64,000 nucleotides of DNA from Rathayibacter rathayi (lineage in GTDB: Bacteria > Actinomycetota > Actinomycetes > Actinomycetales > Microbacteriaceae). The translations under genes and the position numbers were made by a program. The first letter of the stretch is position 1, and each line of letters begins with the position of its first letter. The notes beneath the pieces were generated by a model. It ran no database searches. It saw nothing but the letters and a program-made list of their open reading frames with translations, and was not told the DNA's origin. The stretch covers positions 1,488,001 through 1,552,000 of the forward strand of contig NZ_CP028129.1 in NCBI RefSeq assembly GCF_004011095.1, in the 5' to 3' direction. Of the stretch, positions 21,384 to 30,255 are shown in pieces.

Positions 21384-21421
21384 GGGGAGGAGTCTTCCTT
21401 CGGTTCTAAGGGCGGGTGGGC

Positions 21422-22546
21422 TCAGCCGCGCGGAGGCTGGCGGTCTCCGGGCGGACGGGCCGCCTGACCGCGGCGCTCGGCGCGGTGGGCGAATTCGCGC
21501 GCCTGCTCACGTTCGAAGTGCTGGGCCTGCTTTTGCTGGTCGTACTCCGTGTAGGCGTCGACGATGCGGCCGACCAGGCTGTGACGCACCACGTCCTCGC
21601 TGGTCAGGCGCGAGAAGTGGATGTCGTCGATGCCGTCGAGCACCCGCGTCACGAGGCGGAGACCGCTGGCGCCGGTCGGCAGGTCGACCTGGGTGATATC
21701 GCCGGTGACGACCATTCTCGAGCCGAACCCGAGCCGGGTCAGAAACATCTTCATTTGCTCGGGCGTCGTGTTCTGCGCCTCGTCGAGGACGACGAACGAG
21801 TTGTTCAGAGTCCGCCCGCGCATGTACGCCAGCGGAGCGACCTCGATCGTGCCCGCTGCGAGCAGCTTCGGAACGATCTCGGGGTCCATCATCTCGTTGA
21901 GCGCGTCGTACAGCGGGCGCAGGTACGGATCGATCTTGTCGGTGAGCGAACCGGGCAGGTAGCCCAGGCGCTCCCCCGCCTCCACCGCCGGGCGGGTCAG
22001 GATGATCCGCTCAACCTCCTTGCGCTGCAACGCCTGCACAGCCTTCGCCATCGCCAGATAGGTCTTGCCGGTACCGGCCGGGCCGATGCCGAAGACGATC
22101 GTGTTCTGATCGACCGCATCGACGTACTCGCGCTGGCCGAGCGTCTTGGGGCGAACGCTGCGGCCGCGGGCAGTGAGGATCGCCTGACCGAACGCCTCGG
22201 CCGGGCTCACCGGCCCGCCGTTCTGCAGGATGCGGGCGGACTCGCGCACGCCTTCCGGGTCGAGATCGTGCCCGCTCGCGGTCATCCGCACCAGTTCTTC
22301 CACCAGGCGCGTCGCCGCGGCGACGGGCTCGCGCTCACCCTCGAGCGTCACCTCGTTGCCGCGCACATGCACCCGGACCTCGGGGAATCGTCCTTCGACC
22401 GCTCGGATGAGACGGTCCTGGGGTCCGAGCAGCCGCACCATCGCGACTCCGTCGACAGCGACGACGCGCCGCGTCGTCTCGGACGCGCCAACGCCGGCGG
22501 CGGGACGCTCGTCGGGGCTCGCGCCCGCATTCTCAACCGGTGGCAA
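21422..22546 (-). CDS. phoH: PhoH-like ATPase
   Basis: Cytosolic P-loop ATPase of the PhoH/YbeZ family, functionally linked to YbeY and RNA metabolism. The N-terminal KH-like region precedes Walker [30 protein letters not shown], Walker [11 protein letters not shown] and [12 protein letters not shown]. Start choice: TTG at 22546 has GGAAGG 5 nt upstream and keeps the first strand ([17 protein letters not shown]), giving 374 residues and a 14-bp overlap with the HIT gene. ATG 22441 also has GGAG upstream and would give 339 residues. I favour the longer form. The C-terminal tail is Arg/Gln-rich. Confidence 0.94.
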   Translation of the reverse strand: MPPVENAGASPDERPAAGVGASETTRRVVAVDGVAMVRLLGPQDRLIRAVEGRFPEVRVHVRGNEVTLEGEREPVAAATRLVEELVRMTASGHDLDPEGVRESARILQNGGPVSPAEAFGQAILTARGRSVRPKTLGQREYVDAVDQNTIVFGIGPAGTGKTYLAMAKAVQALQRKEVERIILTRPAVEAGERLGYLPGSLTDKIDPYLRPLYDALNEMMDPEIVPKLLAAGTIEVAPLAYMRGRTLNNSFVVLDEAQNTTPEQMKMFLTRLGFGSRMVVTGDITQVDLPTGASGLRLVTRVLDGIDDIHFSRLTSEDVVRHSLVGRIVDAYTEYDQQKQAQHFEREQAREFAHRAERRGQAARPPGDRQPPRG

Positions 22547-22883
22547 GGGAGCCTTCCGTCTGGTGGCCGCCCAGGACATGAGCGTGCACATGGAACACGG
22601 TCTGGCCCGCCTCTTCGCCGGAGTTGAAGACGAGGCGGAACTGACCGTTGCAGTGGGCGTCGGCGAGCGACTGGGCGACCTGCACCAGCTCGGCGAGCAG
22701 GGCGGGCTGCGCGGCGGCGAGGGCCGCGACCGTGGCGTATTCCTGCGTCTTGGGGAAGACGAGGAAATGGACGGGTGCCTTCGGCTCGATGTCGGTGATC
22801 GCGAGGATGCGCTCGTTCTCGAACACCCTATCGGCCGGGATCTCGCCCTGGACGATGCGCGTGAAGACGGTGGGTTCGCTCAT
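22533..22883 (-). CDS. HIT-family (HINT-type) nucleotide-binding protein
   Basis: Small purine-nucleoside phosphoramidase-like protein of 116 residues. The histidine triad is HVHAHVLGG near the C-terminus, and FTRIVQGEIPADRVFE plus VHFLVFPKTQE complete the HINT pattern. Encoded just before phoH in the hrcA-to-era run. The 129-bp gap upstream (22884-23012) separates it from rsmE and shows no further feature I can support. Confidence 0.95.
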   Translation of the reverse strand: MSEPTVFTRIVQGEIPADRVFENERILAITDIEPKAPVHFLVFPKTQEYATVAALAAAQPALLAELVQVAQSLADAHCNGQFRLVFNSGEEAGQTVFHVHAHVLGGHQTEGSLATG

Positions 22884-23012
22884 GCACTCATCTTAAACAG
22901 GGGTCGGGCGGGGCGGGTGCTGCGTTCGCCCACGGCACGCTACTCCGGGCCTGCCGAGCACCTGTGGAGGAGCAGTCGAGCAGTGCACGAGCGCTGGAGT
23001 CGCGCGGGCGGC

Positions 23013-23747
23013 TCACCAGCGGCCCAGGCGGGCCGAGAGGACAGCGATCGCAGCGGGTCCCGCCGTCGAGGTGCGCAGAACCGAGTCGCCGAGTGCGACG
23101 ACCTCGGCGCCCGCCTCAGCGAGCTGCCGCAGCTCCTCGGGCGCGATGCCCCCCTCCGGGCCGACGACGAGCACCAAGTCCCGCCCGTCGGGGAGAACCT
23201 GGGAGAGCCGGGCCTTCGCGGAGGGCTCGAGGACCAGCACGCGCGCGGTCGCCGCTCGGGCGGCGAGAACTCGGACCTGCTCCAGCGGAGCGACCGCGGG
23301 CACCCGGGGGCGCATCGACTGCTTGCTTGCCTCGCGCACGATGGCGCGCCAGCGCTCCCGCCCCTTCTCCTCTTTCACGCCCGACCAGCGCGAGACCGAA
23401 CGCGCGGCCTGCCACGGGACGACCTCGTCGACTCCAAGCTCGGTCGCGGCCTGCACCGCCAACTCGTCACGGTCGCCCTTCGCGAGCGCCTGCACGAGCA
23501 CCAGTCGCGGCGACGGCACCGGCGACTCCTGCACCGACTCGACCGCGAGCACCACTCGCGCCGCCTCGGCGCTCTCGACCACCGCCGTCGCGACGAGTCC
23601 GCGTCCATCGCCCACCCGCACGATCTCGCCCACGCGGATCCGGCTTACGGTCGCCGCATGCCGCGCCTCCGCTCCCGTGAGCGCGAGCCGACCCCCGACG
23701 ACGAAGCCTGCGGAGTCCAGCGATTCATCGATGTAGTGGTGCGCCAC
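23013..23747 (-). CDS. rsmE: 16S rRNA (uracil1498-N3)-methyltransferase
   Basis: SPOUT-class methyltransferase that modifies U1498 of 16S rRNA, 244 residues. The N-terminal PUA-like domain (HYIDESLDSAGFVVGGRLAL region) is followed by the knotted SAM-binding end: LVLVVGPEGGIAPEEL and LGDSVLRTSTAGPAAIAVLS. Starts 4 bp after the dnaJ stop. dnaJ-rsmE linkage is a widely conserved arrangement in Gram-positive bacteria. Confidence 0.97.
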   Translation of the reverse strand: MAHHYIDESLDSAGFVVGGRLALTGAEARHAATVSRIRVGEIVRVGDGRGLVATAVVESAEAARVVLAVESVQESPVPSPRLVLVQALAKGDRDELAVQAATELGVDEVVPWQAARSVSRWSGVKEEKGRERWRAIVREASKQSMRPRVPAVAPLEQVRVLAARAATARVLVLEPSAKARLSQVLPDGRDLVLVVGPEGGIAPEELRQLAEAGAEVVALGDSVLRTSTAGPAAIAVLSARLGRW

Positions 23748-23751
23748 AGGC

Positions 23752-24861
23752 TCAGCCGAGGAAGCGGTCGCGGAGCTTGGAGAACAGTCCCTGCTGGAAG
23801 TGCGTCAGCGCGGGCTTCTGCGGCTTGTAGTGCTTGGCGAGCTCCTGGACCAGCTCGCGCTCACGGTGGCCCAACTTCGTCGGCGTCACGACCTGGATAC
23901 CGATGCGCAGATCGCCGCGTCCGCTGCCACGCAACCGCGTCACTCCGCGACCCTTGATCGTGACGATCTCGGTGCTCTGCGTACCCGGCTTGATCTCGAT
24001 CTCGATATCGCCGTCGAGGGCTTTGAGCGACGCGGTCGACCCCAGGATCGCGTCGGTCATCTGCACCTCCAGGGTGCAAAGCAGATCATCGCCGCTCCGG
24101 CTGAAGACGTCGTGGTGCTTGACCTTGATCTCGAGGTAGAGATCGCCGTTGGGGCCGCCGGCCGGGCCGACCTCACCGCTCCCGGGCATCTGCAGGCGCA
24201 GACCCGTGTCGACACCGGCGGGGACATCGACGGGGATGGTGCGGCGCGCGCGGACGCGACCCTGACCCTGGCAGGTGGAGCAGGGCGTCGCGATGACGGT
24301 ACCGTAACCGCGGCAGGTGCCGCAGGGGCTCGCGGTCATCACGTTGCCCAGGAGCGAGCGGACCGTGCGTTGGATCTGACCGGAGCCGTGGCAGATATCG
24401 CAGGTGACGGGCGAGGTGCCGGGCTGGCAGCACGAGCCCTGGCAGGTCTCGCAGAGCACGGCCGTGTCCACCTCGAGGTCGCGATGGGTGCCAAAGATGA
24501 CCTCGTCCAGCGAAACTTCCACCCGCAACAGGGCGTCCTGACCCCGCTCGCGGCGGGAGCGCGGCCCGCGGGACGAGCCCTGCGCGCCCTGCCCGAAGAA
24601 GCTCTCGAAGATGTCGCCGAAGCCGCCGAAGCCCTGGCCGCCTCCGCCGAAGCCCTCCTGCGGGCCGCGGTCGTACTGCGCCCGCTGCTGCGCATCGCTC
24701 AGGACGTCGTAGGCGTGCGTAACGAGCTTGAAGCGCTCGGAGGCGTCGCTGCTCGGGTTGACGTCGGGGTGGAACTCGCGGGCGAGTCGGCGGTACGCCT
24801 TCTTGATCTCGTCGGCGGAGGCGTCGCGTTCGACGCCCAGCACTTCGTAGTGATCGGCCAC
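23752..24861 (-). CDS. dnaJ: Chaperone DnaJ (HrcA-linked type)
   Basis: Hsp40 co-chaperone of DnaK, 369 residues. The J domain begins [15 protein letters not shown] with the HPD motif in REFHPDVNP, then a Gly/Phe-rich stretch, four zinc-finger half-motifs ([32 protein letters not shown]) and the C-terminal substrate domains. The first half-motif ends in Cys instead of the usual Gly. The start is GTG at 24861; upstream in-frame codons lack the J domain. Downstream of hrcA on the same strand and so under CIRCE control. Confidence 0.96.
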   Translation of the reverse strand: MADHYEVLGVERDASADEIKKAYRRLAREFHPDVNPSSDASERFKLVTHAYDVLSDAQQRAQYDRGPQEGFGGGGQGFGGFGDIFESFFGQGAQGSSRGPRSRRERGQDALLRVEVSLDEVIFGTHRDLEVDTAVLCETCQGSCCQPGTSPVTCDICHGSGQIQRTVRSLLGNVMTASPCGTCRGYGTVIATPCSTCQGQGRVRARRTIPVDVPAGVDTGLRLQMPGSGEVGPAGGPNGDLYLEIKVKHHDVFSRSGDDLLCTLEVQMTDAILGSTASLKALDGDIEIEIKPGTQSTEIVTIKGRGVTRLRGSGRGDLRIGIQVVTPTKLGHRERELVQELAKHYKPQKPALTHFQQGLFSKLRDRFLG

Positions 24862-24942
24862 AGGTGGCTTCGTCCTTCGTTCGTGGGTCGATGGGGCGGG
24901 CACGGCGCACCCGAGGGAACCGGCGGGGCCGGGAGGTCAGGC

Positions 24943-25965
24943 CTACTCCTCGCCGAGGAGGCGAGAGAGGTAGCGGGCGACGGCGCGCACCGCCGTGATG
25001 TTGCCGGAGTAGTCCATCCGGATCGGGCCGAGTACGCCCAGGCGCGAGACCTGGCCGCCCCCGGTGTTGTAGCCGCTGGTGAGCACGGAGGTCTCTTGGA
25101 GGCCGAACGGCGCGTTCTCGCGACCGATGCGCACCGAGATACCCCGGGGGTCGGGCACCATCTCGGCGAACAGGCGCAGCAGCTCCACCTGCTCCTCGAT
25201 CGCCTCGAGCACCGGGTAGATGCTGCCCGAGAAGTCCTCCTCGGTGCGAACGAGGTTGGCGGCCCCGGCCATCACCAGGCGGTCCTGACGGTTGGCACCC
25301 ACTTGCTCAAGCAGGGTCTGGACGATCGGCGCCAGCATGTGTGCCCGCTCCGGGCTGAACCGCTCGGCGACGGAGCCGAGCGTCTCGGCCGCCTGCTGGA
25401 GGCCGAGGCCGAGCACGGCCGTGTTGAGCTTGGCGCGGATCTCGCCGAGCAGCGCGTCATCCACGTCCTCCGGGGTCTCGAGGACGCGCTGGTCGACCCG
25501 ACCGGTGTCGGTGATCAGCACAGAGAGAAGGCGGCGCGGCGCGAGCGCGACCAGCTCCACATGGCGCAGCCGCGCGGCTCCGAACGACGGGTACTGCACG
25601 AGCGCGACGCTGTTGGTGAGCTGCGAGAGCAGGCGCACGGTCTTGACCAGCACCTCGTCCAAGTCCGGGCTCTGCCCGAGAAACGTCTCGATCGCCTGCC
25701 GCTGGGCGGAGGTGAGCGGTCGCAGGTCGGCGAGCTGGTCGACGAAGAGGCGGTAGCCCTTGTCGGTCGGAACGCGGCCGGACGAGGTATGCGGAGCGGT
25801 GATCAGCTCCTCCTCCTCGAGCTGGGCCATCTCGTTGCGGATGGTCGCGGCCGAGACGCCGAACGCGTGCCGCTCGACGATCGACTTGGAGCCGACCGGC
25901 TCCCTGTTCGCCACGTAGTCCTGCACGATCACGCGCAGGACCTGGAGACCGCGCTCCGTCACCAT
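24943..25965 (-). CDS. hrcA: Heat-inducible transcriptional repressor HrcA
   Basis: Repressor of class I heat-shock genes that binds the CIRCE operator, 340 residues. The N-terminal winged helix contains RVIVQDYVANREPVGSKS and VSAATIRNEMAQLEEE; a central GAF-like dimerisation region and C-terminal IRMDYSGNITAVRAVARYLS follow. Start ATG at 25965 (MVTERGLQVL); GTG 25962 is an alternative. It heads the operon and lies 72 bp downstream of a CIRCE element, so it represses itself. Confidence 0.97.
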   Translation of the reverse strand: MVTERGLQVLRVIVQDYVANREPVGSKSIVERHAFGVSAATIRNEMAQLEEEELITAPHTSSGRVPTDKGYRLFVDQLADLRPLTSAQRQAIETFLGQSPDLDEVLVKTVRLLSQLTNSVALVQYPSFGAARLRHVELVALAPRRLLSVLITDTGRVDQRVLETPEDVDDALLGEIRAKLNTAVLGLGLQQAAETLGSVAERFSPERAHMLAPIVQTLLEQVGANRQDRLVMAGAANLVRTEEDFSGSIYPVLEAIEEQVELLRLFAEMVPDPRGISVRIGRENAPFGLQETSVLTSGYNTGGGQVSRLGVLGPIRMDYSGNITAVRAVARYLSRLLGEE

Positions 25966-26037
25966 ACGACCGACCTCCCGCCGGACTCCGAGTGCCCGCG
26001 GGCACGACCGTCTGCGGCGCTGACGCCGCGCGGAGCC

Positions 26038-26068
26038 TGGCACTCCGCAACTCTGAGTGCCAATCATA
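26038..26068 (-). promoter_or_regulatory. CIRCE operator and promoter of hrcA-dnaJ
   Basis: TGGCACTC (26038-26045) and its perfect inverted repeat GAGTGCCA (26055-26062) flank a 9-base spacer, the canonical CIRCE geometry. A TATGAT -10 box (26063-26068, minus strand) abuts the operator, so HrcA would sit on the transcription start. Confidence 0.95.
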
Positions 26069-26263
26069 ACCGGGCGAGGGACGAGGAGTCGGGGTTGCGC
26101 AGGGATCGGCCGGGACCGGCCCTTATCGCGGCCTGTGGAGGAGCATCCTCGTTCCGGCCCCAGCAGAGGCCGCGCTTCCCGGTGCGCACACCGCCTCCGC
26201 GTGTCACGATGGACGCCGAGCGCTCGGGGTCGCCCGGCGCTGATGTCAGGAACGGAGACCATC

Positions 26264-26638
26264 ATGTCGGCCACCCCTCCCCCGCCCCCCGCCTACGGCA
26301 CCCCGGCTGCACAGCTGAACCCGGCGGACGAGAAGACCTGGGCAGTCCTCACGCATGTGATCGGCATCTTCTTCAGCTTCCTGCCCTCGCTGATCGTCTT
26401 CCTGGTCTTCAAGGGCCGCGGAGCGTTCCTCGAGGCGCACGCGAAGTCGGCGCTGAACTTTCACCTCACCATGCTGATCGCGTACGTGGCCGGGACCATC
26501 CTGTCCTTCGTGCTGGTCGGCTTCATCGTGTTCATCGTGGTGCCGATCCTGGTGATCGTGTTCGCGATCATCGCCTCAGTGCGGGCCAGCGCTGGCGAGT
26601 ACTACACGTACCCGCTCAGCATCCCGTTCTTCACCTAG
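26264..26638 (+). CDS. DUF4870 (Tic20-like) membrane protein
   Basis: Small membrane protein of 124 residues. A Pro-rich N-terminus (PPPPPAYGTP) is followed by TWAVLTHVIGIFFSFLPS and two more hydrophobic helices around a conserved EAHAKSALNFHLT turn, the DUF4870 signature. ATG 26264 has GGAG 7 nt upstream; an open frame extends upstream but would run through the hrcA promoter. Function unknown. Divergent from hrcA and convergent with hemW (19-bp gap). Confidence 0.88.
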   Translation: MSATPPPPPAYGTPAAQLNPADEKTWAVLTHVIGIFFSFLPSLIVFLVFKGRGAFLEAHAKSALNFHLTMLIAYVAGTILSFVLVGFIVFIVVPILVIVFAIIASVRASAGEYYTYPLSIPFFT

Positions 26639-26657
26639 CGGCGGGTCCGGGGCGGCC

Positions 26658-27884
26658 TCAGCCGTCGGTGAGGCGGCGCACCACCGCGTCGGCCAGCAGC
26701 CGGCCACGCAACGTCAGCACCACACGTCCCTGCAGCGCGGCCCGGCCGTCGATCAGGCCATCGGCGATGAGACTCGCCACTTCGCTCCGCCGCTCCGCGT
26801 GGATCGAAGCGATCGGCAGGCCGTCGGCCAAACGCGATCGCAGCAGCACGTCCTCCAACCGCCGCGTCCTCACGTCGAGCGTCTCGCGCCCGGCAGCCGG
26901 CGAAGCGCCCGTGTTCAACCGGTCGGCGTAGGCCGCGGGGTGCTTCACGTTCCACCAGCGCACGCCACCGACATGGCTGTGGGCACCCGGTCCGACCCCC
27001 CACCAGTCGTGGCCCAGCCAGTAGGAGAGGTTGTGCCGCGAGCGGTGCGCGTCCTCCCTCGCCCAATTGCTGACCTCGTACCAGGAGTAGCCCGCCGCGG
27101 CCAGGCGCGCGTCCGCGAGCTCGTACATGTCGGCGGTCAGGTCGTCGTCCGGAGTCGCGACCTCGCCGCGGCGGATCTGCCGGGCGAGCTTCGTGCCGTC
27201 CTCCACGATCAGCGCGTACGCCGAGAGGTGGTCGGGCCGGTTAGCCAGGGCGGAGTCCAGCGAGCGCTCCCAGTCGGCGAGCGATTCTCCCGGCGTGCCG
27301 TAGATGAGGTCGAGACTGACCTGCAGGCCCGCCTCCCGCGCCCACTCGACGACGAGCGGCACCCGCTCCGGGTCGTGAGTGCGCTCGAGGGTAGCGAGCA
27401 CATGCGGGACGGCCGACTGCATCCCGAAGCTCACCCGCGTGAAGCCGGCCTCGGCCAGCGCCCGGAGGTACCCGGCGTCGACGGAGTCGGGGTTCGCCTC
27501 TGTCGTGATCTCGGCGTCCGGCGCGACACCGAAGTGGGCTCGCAGCCCGTCCAGCATCCGCACCAGGTCTCCCGCGGGCAGGAGCGTGGGCGTCCCGCCG
27601 CCGAAGAAGACGGTGCGGGCCGAGCGGCGGGGCAGGCCTGCGCGCGCGAGCACTCCGGCGCCCAGGGCCATCTCGGTGATCGCCTCGTCGGCGTAGTCCT
27701 GCTGCTTCGCCCCGCGCAGCTCGGTCGCGGTGTAGGTGTTGAAGTCGCAGTAGCCGCAGCGGACCCGGCAGAACGGCACATGCACATACAGACCGAGGTC
27801 GCGCTCCTCGGCGCCGTCGGCGACGGATGCGGGCAGACCGCCGTCCAGCGGTGCGGGATCCGCGATCGGGAGGGCGCTCCCCAC
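26658..27884 (-). CDS. hemW: Radical SAM heme chaperone HemW
   Basis: Radical-SAM protein related to oxygen-independent coproporphyrinogen oxidase, now viewed as a heme-binding chaperone; 408 residues. The [4Fe-4S] motif is FCRVRCGYCDF (CxxxCxxC), followed by FFGGGTPTLLP, TTEANPDS and DLIYGTPGES; the C-terminal HemN domain ends with RGRLLADAVVRRL. It starts with GTG at 27884, one base after the stop of the DUF1990 gene, so coupled translation is likely. Confidence 0.95.
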   Translation of the reverse strand: MGSALPIADPAPLDGGLPASVADGAEERDLGLYVHVPFCRVRCGYCDFNTYTATELRGAKQQDYADEAITEMALGAGVLARAGLPRRSARTVFFGGGTPTLLPAGDLVRMLDGLRAHFGVAPDAEITTEANPDSVDAGYLRALAEAGFTRVSFGMQSAVPHVLATLERTHDPERVPLVVEWAREAGLQVSLDLIYGTPGESLADWERSLDSALANRPDHLSAYALIVEDGTKLARQIRRGEVATPDDDLTADMYELADARLAAAGYSWYEVSNWAREDAHRSRHNLSYWLGHDWWGVGPGAHSHVGGVRWWNVKHPAAYADRLNTGASPAAGRETLDVRTRRLEDVLLRSRLADGLPIASIHAERRSEVASLIADGLIDGRAALQGRVVLTLRGRLLADAVVRRLTDG

Positions 27885-27885
27885 G

Positions 27886-28539
27886 TCAGCTGACGCGCGC
27901 CGGGAGCAGGGCGCGCAGGTACTTCGCGACCTGGCGCTTCTGCACGGCGCGCAACACGGGTGCACCCAGGCGGTAGAGGCGGGTGGAGGGGCGCGAGAAG
28001 ACGCGGATAACGAGCCAGACGGAGTCGTCGGCGCGCTTTTCGACGACGAACGACTCCTCGCCGCTCTCGGGGTGGCCCTCGAGGGTGCCGTAGGCGAAGC
28101 CGACCTGGTCGGGCTCATCGACGACGTAGACGACGCGGACCGGGGCATCGAAGACCCGGCCGAGGAGCCTCACGCGTAGCACGGCGGTCACGCCGGCGGT
28201 GATGTAGGGGGTGCCGTCGGGGGCGAAGTGCTCCTCCGTCGGACGGCTGACCAGGTCGATCGGCGTGCCCGCGGAGTCGAAGTTAACGCCGGTGTACTGC
28301 ACACCGCTGCCGCTGGTGATGTCGGTCACTTCGATGCCGCTGCCGCGCTGCACGCCCCAGGTCATAAGAGAGGCGGTGGTGATCGCGAAGCGCTCGTCCC
28401 CCGAGCCCAGGCGCGCCTCGAAGCGCTCCGCGGTGAAGCCGTCCGGCGGGTACTCCAGCAGATCCGGCGCGAGGGTGCCGCCGACGGCCGCGTAGGTGAC
28501 CTGCGGCTGGCCCTCGAAGTTGGAGCGGCGGATGCTCAC
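27886..28539 (-). CDS. DUF1990-family protein
   Basis: Soluble protein of 217 residues in the DUF1990 family, function unknown. The characteristic pattern is visible: TYAAVGGTL near the N-terminus, then the beta-rich core including VVYVVDEPDQVGFAYGTLEGHPESG, with the GHPESGEE motif most diagnostic. The start is GTG at 28539 with GAAGG 8 nt upstream, and overlaps the stop of a 24-residue upstream frame by 4 bp. Translationally linked to hemW downstream. Confidence 0.88.
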   Translation of the reverse strand: MSIRRSNFEGQPQVTYAAVGGTLAPDLLEYPPDGFTAERFEARLGSGDERFAITTASLMTWGVQRGSGIEVTDITSGSGVQYTGVNFDSAGTPIDLVSRPTEEHFAPDGTPYITAGVTAVLRVRLLGRVFDAPVRVVYVVDEPDQVGFAYGTLEGHPESGEESFVVEKRADDSVWLVIRVFSRPSTRLYRLGAPVLRAVQKRQVAKYLRALLPARVS

Positions 28540-28610
28540 GTCCCGACCTTCTTCCCGGACTCCTCGAGCGCGGCGCGCGCGGACGCCGCGTGCCGGGTGG
28601 TGCTGTCCAT
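28536..28610 (-). CDS. Small leaderless upstream reading frame (24 residues)
   Basis: ATG at 28610 opens a frame M-D-S-T-T-R-H-A-A-S-A-R-A-A-L-E-E-S-G-K-K-V-G-T whose stop overlaps the DUF1990 start (GTGA). A TACGCT -10 box (28618-28623) lies 7 nt before the ATG, so the transcript would begin at this codon. The peptide is not recognised. It may be a real small protein or serve to couple translation into the DUF1990 gene. Confidence 0.5.
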   Translation of the reverse strand: MDSTTRHAASARAALEESGKKVGT

Positions 28611-28664
28611 CCGACCCAGCGTATCCGACCGTTCGGGCCGACCCTCCTCGTGCTGCGGAACGGC

Positions 28665-30082
28665 TCAGCTGCAGGGAGCGAGCTTCGCGACGGCGACCGA
28701 GAGGGTGCCGGGGCCGCCGAGGAGGACGACGCGCGTCGCTCCGCCGGCCTTGATGTCGTTCAGCACGCAGGTCGGCGGCACGGCGAACAGGGGGCTGTTC
28801 GCGTAGCCGGCGGCCGTCGCTCCGGAGAGAGCGTCGGGGAAGTTCTCGCCGGTCGCCAGGAACACCGTCTTGGCCGTGCGGAAGGCCGCGCGGTTCAGCT
28901 GCTCGGAGGTGTCGTAGCGGTCGGTGCCGCCGAGGCGGATCAGGTTGCGGTTTCTCGGCGTAGCCCGCGAGGTCCGCTGCGAGCGCGTCGCCGACGCTGA
29001 GGGCGGAGCCGACCACGACACTCCGCTTGGGCTTGAGGCGGGTCAGCTCGTCGCGGACAACCTGACTCATCGAGTCGCGGTCGACCAGCAGCAGCGGGCC
29101 GCCCTGCTTGGCCGCGGCCGGTCCGGCGCTGAGCGCGTCGGGGAAGTTCGAGCCGGTCGCGATGTAGACGACCGGGACGCCCGGGGTGAAGATCGCTTTC
29201 GACACCTCGACGGCCGTGCCCTGGCGGTCGGTGCCCGCGAGACGCGTGACGGTCGGACCTGCGCCCGAGGTGGGCGTCGGAGTCGGAGTGGTGCTCGACG
29301 CCCTTGCTCAGGCCGCTCACCTGAACGGACGGGGCCCCGAGCGGCGAGGTGTCGCCGAAGGTGAGGTAGCGGTCGTAGAACTCCTGCGGCGGCTTCACCG
29401 CGATGGAGGCGCCGCCGTTCAGAACCTGCGTCGGGGCGCGCAGGTCCGCGCTGTCCTCAGTGCCGACCGTGGCGCGAAGGCCCGTGAGATCGAAGAAGCC
29501 GGGGACGCCGGAGTCGAGGACGATCACGTCGCCCGTGCCCGCTTCCGTGACCGTGCCGCCGCCAGCCCAGAAGCTGCCGCCCAGGGTGCGGTCGCTGGTG
29601 GTCGGCGCCGACAGGTCGAGGTCCGCCTCGGCGGATCCGCTCGGAGCGGCGACGGTGAGGAACGCGGCGAGGTCGAGGATGAAGCCGGTCCGGTCGACAC
29701 CGGTCGGGGCGTAGGCGTCGGCCGCCGGATCCTCGTAACCGGTGAGGTTCAGCGAGGGCGACGTGCCGCCGAAGGAGTCGACGGTGCGCGCCAGCGAGAT
29801 GTCGATGGAGTTGGTGGCGGGGTCGGCCGGCACGCTGGAGTCGGGCAGCTCGACGGTCAGTGTGGTCGCGTCGCCGGGAACGGGCAACGGCGTACCGGCG
29901 CCGAACCGGTCGGAGTCCGACCAGACGTACGGTGCCGGTGAGACCTCGACCACCCGGTGGGCGGCGGAGGCGGACCCCGCCGCGACCAGCGATCCCGCAG
30001 CGACGGCCGCGACGCTCGCGAGCGCCGCCCCCGCTCTGATCCAGTGCTTCCTCGTCTTCCTGGACACCACGCTCGCAGACAC
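28665..30082 (-). pseudogene. Secreted cell-wall-binding-repeat (CW_binding_2) protein, two frameshifts
   Basis: Exported surface protein in three frames. The signal peptide starts at GTG 30082 with GGAAG upstream (RKTRKHWIRAGAALASVAAV ... ASA). Next comes a beta-rich domain of about 230 residues, then a Thr/Pro linker (TTPTPTPTSGAG) and at least two CW_binding_2 repeats, seen as VTRLAGTDRQGTAVEVSKA and LIRLGGTDRYDTSEQLNRAA, each followed by IATGSNFPDALSAGPAA or LATGENFPDALSGATAA. Frame is lost near 29293 (before the linker) and at a TTT run at 28951-28953. Correcting one base at each gives one continuous protein. Could be phase-variable, decayed or an assembly artefact. Confidence 0.85.
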
Positions 30083-30255
30083 CGCGGACTTCCACCCTTC
30101 GTCATGGTGGAGGACCGATCGTCGACGCTGCAGCCCCCGAGCGGATCGGTGACGATCCGCGGCCGCATCCAGCGGTCCGAAAGCTATCGGTCGCCGATCC
30201 GGCGCCGCAATCCCCTGCCGACACGATGTCTCAGACGGGGGGGCACGGGGCTGCG

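Noticed and set aside
22441..22546. Shorter PhoH start at ATG 22441
   Set aside because: It has a GGAG site but would remove the first conserved strand; TTG 22546 has a better-placed GGAAGG.
23800..26931. Plus-strand open frame of about 1040 codons across dnaJ and hrcA
   Set aside because: Antisense shadow of high-GC genes; the minus-strand frames carry clear DnaJ, HrcA and HemW motifs.
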